Assembly (NCBI RefSeq): GCF_032854445.1
Contig: NC_088300.1
Location: 80,900,101 to 80,964,100 of the forward strand
Source of the DNA: Liolophura sinensis
Taxonomy: Eukaryota > Mollusca > Polyplacophora > Chitonida > Chitonidae
Reading direction: 5' to 3'
Length of the DNA: 64,000 nucleotides
The notes below the pieces were generated by a model, which saw only the letters and a program-made list of their open reading frames with translations, did not search any database and was not told the DNA's origin. The number at the start of each line of letters is the position of its first letter. The first letter of the stretch is position 1. Position numbers and translations under genes: made by a program. Below, one piece after another: positions 60,201 to 64,000 of the stretch.

Positions 60201-62398
60201 AAGTAAATAAACTCAAGATGACTGAGTATGACGTGACATTCTCTTACCTGTTAGCTGAGGACACGGAAGTAAGTAAACTCAAGATGACTGAGTATGACGT
60301 GACATTTTCTGACCAGCTAGCTGAGGACACGGAAGTAAGTAAACTCAAGATGACTGAGTATGACGTGACATTCTCTGACCAGCTAGCTGAGGACACGGAA
60401 GTAAGTAAACTCAAGATGACTGAGTGTGACGTGACATTTTCTGACCAGCTAGCTGAGGATACGGAAGTAAATGAACTCAAGATGACTGAGTGTGACGAAA
60501 CATTTTCTGACCAGCTCGCTGAGGACACGGAAGTAAGTAAACTCAAGACGACTGAGTGTGACAAGACATTCTCTTACCTGTTAGCTGAGGATACGGAAGT
60601 AAGTTAACTCAAGATGACTGAGTATGACGAGAAATTCTCTGACCATCTCACTGAGGATACGGAAGTAAGTAAACTCAAGATGACTGAGTATGACGTGACA
60701 TTCTCTGACGAGCTCGCTGAGGATACGGAAGTAAATAAACTCAAGATGACTGAGTATGACGTGACATTCTCTTACCTGTTAGCTGAGGACACGGAAGTAA
60801 GTAAACTCAAGATGACTGAGTATGACGTGACATTTTCTGACCAGCTAGCTGAGGACACGGAAGTAAGTAAACTCAAGATGACTGAGTATGACGTGACATT
60901 CTCTGACCAGCTAGCTGAGGACACGGAAGTAAGTAAACTCAAGATGACTGAGTGTGACGTGACATTTTCTGACCAGCTAGCTGAGGATACGGAAGTAAAT
61001 GAACTCAAGATGACTGAGTGTGACGAAACATTTTCTGACCAGCTCGCGGAGGACACGGAAGTAAGTAAACTCAAGATGACTGAGTATGACGTGACATTCT
61101 CTGATCAGCTAGCTGAGGATACGGAAGTAAGTAAACTCAAGATGACCGAGTGTGACAAGACATTCTCTTACCTGTTAGCTGAGGATACAGAAGTAAGTAA
61201 TCTCAAGATGACTGAGTGTGATGAGACATTCTCTGACCAGCTCGCTGAGGATACGGAAGTAAATGAACTCAAGATGACTGAGTGTGACGACACATTCTCT
61301 GACCTGCTAGCCGAGGATACGGAAGTAAGTAAACTCAAGATGACTGAGTATGACGTGACATTCTCTGACGAGCTCGCTGAGGACACGGAAGTAAATGAAC
61401 TCAAGATGACTGAGTGTGACGACACATTCTCTGACCAGCTAGCCGAGGATACGGAAGTAAGTAAACTCAAGATGACTGAGTGTGACAAGACATTCTCTTA
61501 CCTGTTAGCTGAGGATACAGAAGTAAGTAATCTCAAGATGACTGAGTGTGATGAGACATTCTCTGACCAGCTCGCTGAGGACACGGAAGTAAGTAAACTC
61601 AAGATGACTGAGTATGACGTGACATTCTCTGACCAGCTAGCTGAGGATACGGAAGTAAGTAAACTCAAGATGACTGAGTATGACATTCTCTGACCAGCTA
61701 GCTGAGGACACGGAAGTAAGTAAACTCAAGATGACTGAGTATAACGTGACATTCTCTGACCAGCTAGCTGAGGATACGGAAGTAAGTAAACTCAAGATGA
61801 CTGAGTGTGACAAGACATTCTCTTACCAGTTAGCTGAGGATACGGAAGTAAATAAACTCAAGATGACTGAGTGTGACATGACATTCTCTGACCAGCTAGC
61901 TGAGGATACGGAAGTAAATGAACTCAAGATGACTGAGTGTGACAAGACATTCTCTGACGAGCTCGCTGAGGATACGGAAGTAAATGAACTCAAGATGACT
62001 GAGTATGACGAGACATTCTCTGACCAGCTAGCTGAGGATATGGAATTAATCCTGTTGGGGTCATCTGTTGGGGTTAGTCCATATTTTGTGGTCTTAACAG
62101 TCTGTGCTACTTCTCCGGACAGATTGGATCCTAGTACCCTGAACCAATCAAATAAATAAAAAGTTTTTAAGGAAATGCCACCATTGGCAGCTATAAAACC
62201 CTTTCCTCCCTGAATCAGCTAGGGACGTCAAACACTGAAGCTTTGGTCCATCTGTTCCAGTTCCAGTCCAACCTGTACCACCTTCTGATGAACATAGGCA
62301 GTGAGAAGGCCCAACAGAGGATTGACAATGTCAGCTATCAGTTTGTGCACTGTGTCCATCAGCTACTCTCTGCCACAAAATTCCTTACATATGCCTGA
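33220..62398 (+). CDS. DNAI7: DNAI7 (CASC1/IC97), axonemal inner-arm dynein chain, 19 exons
   Basis: The full coding sequence was assembled from 19 exons, all in phase, giving 755 residues when exon 18 is used once (human about 716). Order: a Lys/Glu-rich coiled start KKKLSKAEKEKLKKEEAERK, W-K-RYLMTDGSPDPSNQGEIN (Casc1 N-terminal region), ISLCIWGNLCKNPR, FEIPKQLTLAECAFRVLSTK, an acidic linker (exons 9-10), YHVIGGVFHFNLLHLPPQPK, DVLFMEEPQVARWD, FHINMPFQSWEIRP, MSYSWSKWN and a C-terminal helix ending in LLSATKFLTYA. Each block lines up with CASC1. The Chlamydomonas homolog IC97 is an intermediate chain of I1/f inner-arm dynein, so a role in ciliary beating is expected. Exons 8, 9, 12, 13, 18 and 19 have edges copied into tandem arrays. 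Confidence 0.96.
33223..34353 (+). other. DNAI7 intron 1
   Basis: A/T-rich intron of 1.1 kb without tandem arrays; ends in a run of TTTATT units and TTCAG. Confidence 0.8.
34354..34447 (+). CDS. DNAI7: DNAI7 exon 2
   Basis: Acceptor TTATTCAG|CCT, donor AAG|GTAAGA. PPKPGSGKKKLSKAEKEKLK then KEEAERKAQEE plus one base; highly charged helix start. Confidence 0.95.
34564..34655 (+). CDS. DNAI7: DNAI7 exon 3
   Basis: Acceptor TCTATAG|AG, donor GAA|GTAAGC. EEARLLEEQEEKKRKKKEKA then LEVERKKLEIE: a continuing charged coiled-coil segment. Confidence 0.95.
35029..35133 (+). CDS. DNAI7: DNAI7 exon 4
   Basis: Acceptor CCTGCAG|GAG, donor AAG|GTAATC. ERKHRKVQIEELNDVLDNHR then KALEGDNEFRRKEAK; 35 whole codons. 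Confidence 0.95.
35319..35459 (+). CDS. DNAI7: DNAI7 exon 5
   Basis: Acceptor TTTTGCAG|TGG, donor GCT|GTGAGT. WKRYLMTDGSPDPSNQGEIN then TYINLKRENN; the W-K-.Y...DGSPDPS motif is diagnostic of CASC1. The following intron has an A/T-only tract at about 35520-35575. Confidence 0.96.
35898..35978 (+). CDS. DNAI7: DNAI7 exon 6
   Basis: Acceptor TTGGCAG|CTT, donor ACA|GTATGT. LIDELEFLLHDTPKEELTDA then VVDHYKT, matching the family's LI.KL.F.L..TP segment. Confidence 0.95.
36205..36525. repeat. about 73-bp degenerate array, 4-5 copies, intron 6
   Basis: Units contain AGCAAAAGGAAATTCCCCTA, CCCAAGTACATGTACAAACA and AAGAAAGGCTTTTTCAGTCATGT. The two left units are close; the right ones are diverged. 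No exon sequence is included. Confidence 0.85.
36800..36969 (+). CDS. DNAI7: DNAI7 exon 7
   Basis: Acceptor GTTGACAG|ACT, donor CCTAG|GTAAGT. TIQELQDLLKFKLDAASHEI, then LLRATELQDPETLNLQFTTK and SDQISLCIWGNLCKNP plus two bases. Confidence 0.96.
37076..37125 (+). mobile_element. SINE head scrap
   Basis: ATTTATTTATTAGTGTTTAA then CACTCTGCTCGAGAG resembles the TTTATT..GGTGTTTTACGCCGTACTC head. Diverged and only about 45 bases long. Confidence 0.35.
37125..38820. repeat. about 20-bp GT-rich array, about 85 copies, intron 7
   Basis: Unit GTGGTGGTGATCAGGTTTAT with many variants (GACAGAGGTC, GGCAGTCAGGCT, GATGAAGGTC). A block at about 37640-37860 recurs at about 38095-38315 in the same variant order, a higher-order duplication of about 450 bp. 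Strong G/T excess on the coding strand. Confidence 0.93.
38822..40400. repeat. 50-bp array copying the exon 8 acceptor edge, about 31 copies
   Basis: Unit TTATTCAGGACCTAGTCGTA, TGAGTTTACAGACACAGGCT, TTATGTTTG. It contains the exon 8 acceptor (TTATTCAG|G) and about 40 bases of exon 8. Copies nearest the real exon carry GATCAAGTCGTATG, as the exon does, while most carry GACCTAGTCGTATG. Nearly every copy keeps a good CAG|G acceptor. 50 is not a multiple of 3. Confidence 0.95.
40401..40555 (+). CDS. DNAI7: DNAI7 exon 8
   Basis: Acceptor TTATTCAG|GATC, donor AAAG|GTAAGA. IKSYEFTDTGFMFEIPKQLT, then LAECAFRVLSTKYDHYSMYC, matching the family's GFEIPR.L...A.R.L.T.YDH block. It is the last of about 32 acceptor-bearing copies in a row, and the only one continuing into full exon. 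Confidence 0.95.
40797..41137. repeat. 57-bp array copying the exon 9 acceptor edge, 6 copies with the exon
   Basis: Exon-like starts follow a (C)AG at 40853, 40910, 40967, 41024, 41081 and the real one at 41138, exactly 57 apart. Each has GAGCAG|AGGRACYTGTRGAGG or a close variant, then TATAAAACATAACTAAAGCA and ATCTTTTGTCTGTTGT. About 17 exon bases are copied. 57 is a multiple of 3, but the unit has in-frame stops (for example TAA in ATAACTAAAG), so upstream starts would truncate the protein. Confidence 0.94.
41138..41268 (+). CDS. DNAI7: DNAI7 exon 9
   Basis: Acceptor TTGCACAG|AG, donor ATG|GTAACT. EEPVEEVCENEEERGEKEAE, then DEGEKTEGEEAKPEGAELEK and EDTM: the acidic linker of the family. 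Confidence 0.92.
41562..41691 (+). CDS. DNAI7: DNAI7 exon 10
   Basis: Acceptor TTGGCCAG|GAC, donor CCAG|GTAAGC. DLMASLREANNEEEAEEETG, then SQDGKGEEPKEEEEEPWEDP and VTP: second half of the acidic linker. Confidence 0.92.
41880..44125. repeat. 27-bp / 81-bp array filling intron 10
   Basis: The left part (to about 42600) is a 27-bp unit TTCATGGCCTGTGTATGATG then CCCCAAG. The right part is a higher-order unit of three such pieces (81 bp): TATGGCCTGTATGAATGATG, CGCTAAGTCCATGGCCCGTA, CATGATGCCCTATCTGTTTC, CTGTGTATGATACCTCAAGTC. 27 and 81 are multiples of 3, so frames stay open on both strands by default. Confidence 0.95.
44148..44291 (+). CDS. DNAI7: DNAI7 exon 11
   Basis: Acceptor TGTCCACAG|AA, donor CAGT|GTGAGT. 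EPPEWEDFDGDDDEVDLRAY, then HVIGGVFHFNLLHLPPQPKT and VNNWTMTQ. The GG.FH...L.LPPQ.K....WT motif is diagnostic. Confidence 0.95.
44292..45181 (+). other. DNAI7 intron 11
   Basis: Unique intron sequence without arrays; several short open frames of no recognisable kind. The acceptor GTGGTAG has a poor pyrimidine tract. Confidence 0.7.
45182..45332 (+). CDS. DNAI7: DNAI7 exon 12
   Basis: Encodes VNPPVLEYMDYVADFSSPIA, a Lys/Glu-rich stretch and then EKPPIGVSMR. Donor ATGAG|GTGAGA was chosen over nearby GT sites because only it gives the phase for exon 13 and restores PPIGVSMRLPEDVLFMEEP, which lines up with PPIEVTLEV.ENVIFFEDP of the vertebrate protein. Confidence 0.88.
45290..47030. repeat. 43-bp array copying the exon 12 donor edge, about 40 copies
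   Basis: Unit GGAGAAACCACCCATATGGG then TGAACATGAGGTGAGATAGATCA. About 30 of 43 bases match the end of exon 12 (GAGAAACCCCCCATAGGTGT then GAGCATGAG), followed by the donor GTGAGA, which is kept in nearly all copies. A 301-bp block (7 units) at about 46365-46652 is repeated at 46666-46953. Confidence 0.95.
47032..47959. repeat. 46-bp array copying the exon 13 acceptor edge, about 20 copies
   Basis: Unit TGTCACAGGTCACCAGATGT then GCTGTTTTTACCCTAGTCTTAATTAC. CACAG|GTYACCAG..ATGTRCTGTT matches the exon 13 start with one 3-base gap. Variant units (GGTTTTACCCATAGCCTTTA) recur every 3-4 units. It begins directly where the 43-bp donor array stops. Confidence 0.94.
47960..48066 (+). CDS. DNAI7: DNAI7 exon 13
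   Basis: Acceptor GTCACAG|G, donor GAAG|GTTAGT. LPEDVLFMEEPQVARWDNIN then MCWKLDGFTDIKYFE; the ..FFEDP..VRWD.....W..DG.....Y motif of CASC1. Confidence 0.94.
48310..48476 (+). CDS. DNAI7: DNAI7 exon 14
   Basis: Acceptor TTTCCCCAG|AG, donor AAA|GTAAGT. EERKLKFKTNRFDTMALLQD, then FHINMPFQSWEIRPHSANSA and an IIAAIVELEIEIK strand. H.NMP.QSWE.RP is diagnostic. Confidence 0.96.
48994..49083 (+). CDS. DNAI7: DNAI7 exon 15
   Basis: Acceptor ATTTCAG|GAT, donor ACA|GTAAGA. DSLCCLSKPGDKPELSHLLN then KWMTPRDFIT; 30 codons. Confidence 0.94.
49337..49408 (+). CDS. DNAI7: DNAI7 exon 16
   Basis: Acceptor TCATCAG|GCT, donor AAAAG|GTAAGT. ALQKAGVNVFPAEDSSKYVS then IQEK, matching AL.EAG.N.FP....... Confidence 0.95.
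49414..50850. repeat. about 19-bp C/T-rich array in intron 16
   Basis: Degenerate CCCCTGCCTCTCCTCACAAC units starting within about 6 bases of the exon 16 donor. The coding strand is nearly free of G. The 293-codon frame here is repetitive (SLPLLTIPASSHSPCLPS) and not a gene. Confidence 0.9.
51144..51296 (+). CDS. DNAI7: DNAI7 exon 17
   Basis: Acceptor TGTTGTAG|AGT, donor GAG|GTCAGT. SPIVEDRLYEQMALTSAAMS, then YSWSKWNSECANRDWILFQG and AEALEDEPLLE. F.WSKWN is diagnostic. Confidence 0.95.
51655..51840 (-). mobile_element. SINE, longest copy, minus strand
   Basis: Read on the minus strand it has the head ATTTGTGTCTTATGCCGTAC then TCAAAAATATTTCACTTACA, followed by a body with CAGCCAGTATTATGGTGGGA, GGAAACAAGG and CACCACCTGCAGGTTGCTGC. 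Same family as the heads at 32521 and 63812. The rest of this intron stretch (51297-52261) is unique. Confidence 0.65.
52262..55742. repeat. 67-bp minisatellite, about 52 copies, intron 17
   Basis: Unit CAGTCTCCTGCAGCGCCCAG, GGGGACCTTGTTTGACATGT, ATGAATGGAGTGGTAGATTC, AGCATTA. The block at about 54367-54639 recurs 738 bases later (55105-55377). No match to a DNAI7 exon was found, and exons 17 and 18 join in phase without any further exon. Confidence 0.95.
55743..56516 (+). other. unique part of DNAI7 intron 17
   Basis: A/T-rich intron between two arrays. I see nothing in it. Confidence 0.6.
56517..57375. repeat. 36-bp minisatellite, about 24 copies, intron 17
   Basis: Unit TTAACAGCTGGGATTCACTT then GGTAATGTTTCCATAG. 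Variants TAAGAGCTAAGATTCAC alternate in the right half. No exon bases included. Confidence 0.94.
57461..57562 (+). CDS. DNAI7: DNAI7 exon 18 (first copy)
   Basis: Acceptor TTGCTTTTAG|GAG, donor GAA|GTAAGT. EDWSLFLITKRRAMKL, then KMTEYDETFSDQLAEDTE. It aligns with the vertebrate segment around W.LL.F...RA..LK......F...L.E.TE. The last 54 bases plus 12 intron bases form the 66-bp unit repeated downstream. Confidence 0.93.
57509..62043 (+). repeat. 66-bp in-frame array copying the exon 18 donor edge, about 69 copies
   Basis: Each unit is 54 exon-derived bases (KMTEYDETFSDQLAEDTE and variants such as KMTECDDTFSDLLAEDTE) plus 12 intron-derived bases read as VSKL or VNEL. In most units GAA|GTAAGT is an intact donor; a large minority have GAA|GTAAAT. 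The frame stays open for 39 units, then TAA at 60077-60079 (GTAAGTTAAC), again at 60605-60607, and a 5-base deletion near 61684. A 528-bp block (8 units) is duplicated, the frame at 60086 recurring at 60614, and the first two stops are copies of one event. The antisense strand is open as well because 66 is a multiple of 3. Confidence 0.97.
62219..62398 (+). CDS. DNAI7: DNAI7 exon 19, C-terminus
   Basis: Acceptor GAATCAG|CTA; LGTSNTEALVHLFQFQSNLY, then HLLMNIGSEKAQQRIDNVSY and QFVHCVHQLLSATKFLTYA, TGA at 62396-62398. It matches the family's ..FH.TLYHM.......E.......CQFV..V..ML..T..L.Y. end. Phase 0 fits any GAA|GT donor of the exon 18 array. Confidence 0.95.
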   Translation, partial: LGTSNTEALVHLFQFQSNLYHLLMNIGSEKAQQRIDNVSYQFVHCVHQLLSATKFLTYA

Positions 62399-62690
62399 GG
62401 TCATATTGGTATCTAGTAACTCTGTAACAGGGGGCCTGATAGAGTAAAGGCCCAACAGAGGATTGACAATGTCAGCTATCAGTTTGTGCACTGTGTCCAT
62501 CAGCTACTCTCTGCCACAAAATTCCTTACATATGCCTGAGGTCATATTGGTATCAAGTAACTCTGTAACAGGGGGCCTGATAGAGTAAAGGCCCAACAAA
62601 GGATTGACAATGTCAGCTATCAGTTTGTGCACTGTGTCCATCAGCTACTCTGCCACAAAATTCCTTACATATGCCTGAGGTCATAGCAGA
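62308..62690. repeat. 141-bp triplication of the last-exon tail
   Basis: GGCCCAACAGAGGATTGACA.. starts at about 62308, 62449 and 62590. Copy 1 is coding. Copies 2 and 3 repeat the last 29 codons, the stop and about 50 bases of 3' UTR. Copy 2 is almost identical; copy 3 has lost two bases (CTCTCT to CTCT) and drifts after CCTGAGGTCATA. Confidence 0.94.
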
Positions 62691-62849
62691 ACCCAGTGAC
62701 TCAGTTACATCTGACGCAGGTCCATCCACACAGGGCCTTAGGAAGTAAAGACAATATGAGGCCAGTGTCTGCCCTGGCCTTGAGAATATCCAGCACAAAT
62801 TACAAGTAAAAACAGGAGACAAAAGTCTGATTTGACATCTTCACAATGT

Positions 62850-62855
62850 AATAAA
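62850..62855 (+). terminator. DNAI7: DNAI7 poly(A) signal candidate
   Basis: AATAAA, about 450 bases after the DNAI7 stop codon and beyond the triplicated tail. It is the first canonical signal after the stop. Confidence 0.6.
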
Positions 62856-63129
62856 ATCTTTCACATCATTCCATGGGTGATAAGTGTATGTTTGTTTTCA
62901 CACCAACTTGTACATAACATGTTTATTTACAAAATTTATTAAATAATTGTATTTGAAGCTGTGTTGTAATTGTGTTTTTTATAAAATGACCAAGCTTACT
63001 CAGAAATTTGGAGGTTCTAATACAGACTCCAACATCTGAACAAAACTGCTGCCTTTTAGGAGTTTGTAGAATAACCAATACGTGCCCAGTTTGGCAGCTT
63101 TTATATAGATACGTACCAGGTTGTGTAGA

Positions 63130-63455
63130 TCTCTGTGAGACAAATGTATGCTGTAATACCCAGACACAGTAGCTGTATGAACAAGAAAAAACAGGAAACC
63201 ACCAAGCTGTGTGTTCTGGCAATTGTATGCTGTAATACCCAGACACAGTAGCTGTATGAACAAGAAAAAACAGGAAACCACCAAGCTGTGTGTTCTGGCA
63301 AATGTATGCTGTAATACCCAGACACAGTAGCTGTATGAACAAGAAAAAACAGGAAACCACCAAGCTGTGTGTTCTGGCAAATGTATGCTGCAATACCCAG
63401 ACACAGTAGCTGTATGAACAGGAAAAAAACAGGAAACCACCAAGCTGTGTGAGGA
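63130..63455. repeat. 79-bp array, about 4 copies
   Basis: Unit TGTATGCTGTAATACCCAGA, CACAGTAGCTGTATGAACAA, GAAAAAACAGGAAACCACCA, AGCTGTGTGTTCTGGCAAA. The minus-strand frames of 160-192 codons here are repeat by-products. Confidence 0.93.
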
Positions 63456-64000
63456 TGTTACAGGATAATAAGGTGATAACAAACATACACATGACTGTCA
63501 TTATTTATTCATTTGTAATAAAACCACACTCAAAGTAAACAACCAACCTTTGTCAAGTCAGAGAAAACCTTTCCCATATAGATTTCTGTATGCCATATTG
63601 GTAGGAGAAACTTATGTAAAACCACCTATTAAAACTTCCAATCAAATGCCTTTTTGCCACAAAGGATTCCCTGTACAAAGGCTGGGATTGAACCAACACC
63701 TCAGGTATTAAAGTATAACCGATTTAACCATTCATCCACAACCAGTCTCACACAGTGTAATGCCCGTTTCTTAAGTAAGGTCATACTGCTCATTTTAAAT
63801 TGGGGTGGTACACCGATTCATTTACTTATTCGATTGGTGTTTTACGCCGTACACAAGGGTGGTACGCAGAATATAGATATATATATCTGAATTATGGGTT
63901 TGGGTGGGTTTGGGTGTAAAATATTGCAAAAATACTGACATTTTAACATTACTGAGTAGTTTATCCCAAGCCACACCAATTAGGGGTCCAGGCTAGTTCC
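63456..64000. other. flank with SINE head at 63812-63870
   Basis: TTCATTTACTTATTCGATTG then GTGTTTTACGCCGTACACAA is a plus-strand SINE head. No exon recognised up to the window end. Confidence 0.5.

Noticed and set aside
57604..61686. Minus-strand frames (SVILSLLTSVSSAS..) across the 66-bp array
   Set aside because: Shadow frames of a unit whose length is a multiple of 3; no start context or family.
62923..63501. 192-codon minus-strand frame with FFSCSYSYCVWVLQHTF repeats
   Set aside because: It follows the 79-bp array, and different frames repeat the same peptides; no family.

Overview
The window is animal nuclear DNA. Its genes are cut into short exons with AG|GT borders and consistent phases. 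Long introns are filled with minisatellites, and diverged SINE and DNA-transposon pieces lie between. No bacterial, viral or CRISPR feature was seen. The protein families are metazoan. Several diverged copies of a SINE whose head reads roughly 'TTTATT.. GGTGTTTTACGCCGTACTC' recall an element I associate with mollusc genomes. A lophotrochozoan, most likely a mollusc, is my best guess; this is inference, not proof.

Layout. (1) 1-15733, + strand: the last 12 exons of NUP210 (nuclear-pore membrane glycoprotein 210), about 609 residues including the single membrane span and the Ser-Pro-rich tail; the 5' part lies outside the window. (2) 15734-31340: gene-poor DNA with a 50-bp array, a tRNA-like inverted-repeat element, a broken hAT-like transposase and a 6.4-kb array of 77-bp units. 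(3) 31671-32721, - strand: ETFRF1 (LYRM5), two coding exons, 82 aa, complete. (4) 32722-33219: short divergent promoter region with an X-box-like site. (5) 33220-62398, + strand: DNAI7 (CASC1, homolog of the I1/f inner-arm dynein chain IC97), 19 exons, 755 aa if one copy of the repeated exon 18 is used. (6) To 64000: DNAI7 3' UTR, a 79-bp array and a SINE head.

The ETFRF1/DNAI7 head-to-head pair is also found in human (LYRM5 and CASC1 on chromosome 12), so this arrangement looks ancient. NUP210 converges on ETFRF1 from the other side.

The most unusual property is that many tandem arrays are not ordinary intronic minisatellites. Their unit contains an exon edge together with its splice site. 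I find this at eight splice junctions: NUP210 donors at 5908, 10254 and 14440; DNAI7 acceptors at 40401, 41138 and 47960; DNAI7 donors at 45332 and 57562. A ninth array copies the DNAI7 last-exon tail with its stop codon. Two of the eight keep the reading frame. A 60-bp triplication of the NUP210 membrane-span exon could add extra spans, and a roughly 69-copy, 66-bp array of the DNAI7 exon 18 end offers a ladder of equivalent in-phase donors. Intron 12 of DNAI7 is almost wholly a donor-derived array followed by an acceptor-derived array. Whether these extra sites are used cannot be told from DNA alone.

Exon borders were read by eye from splice consensus, phase and family similarity. Array copy numbers are estimates from length divided by period.
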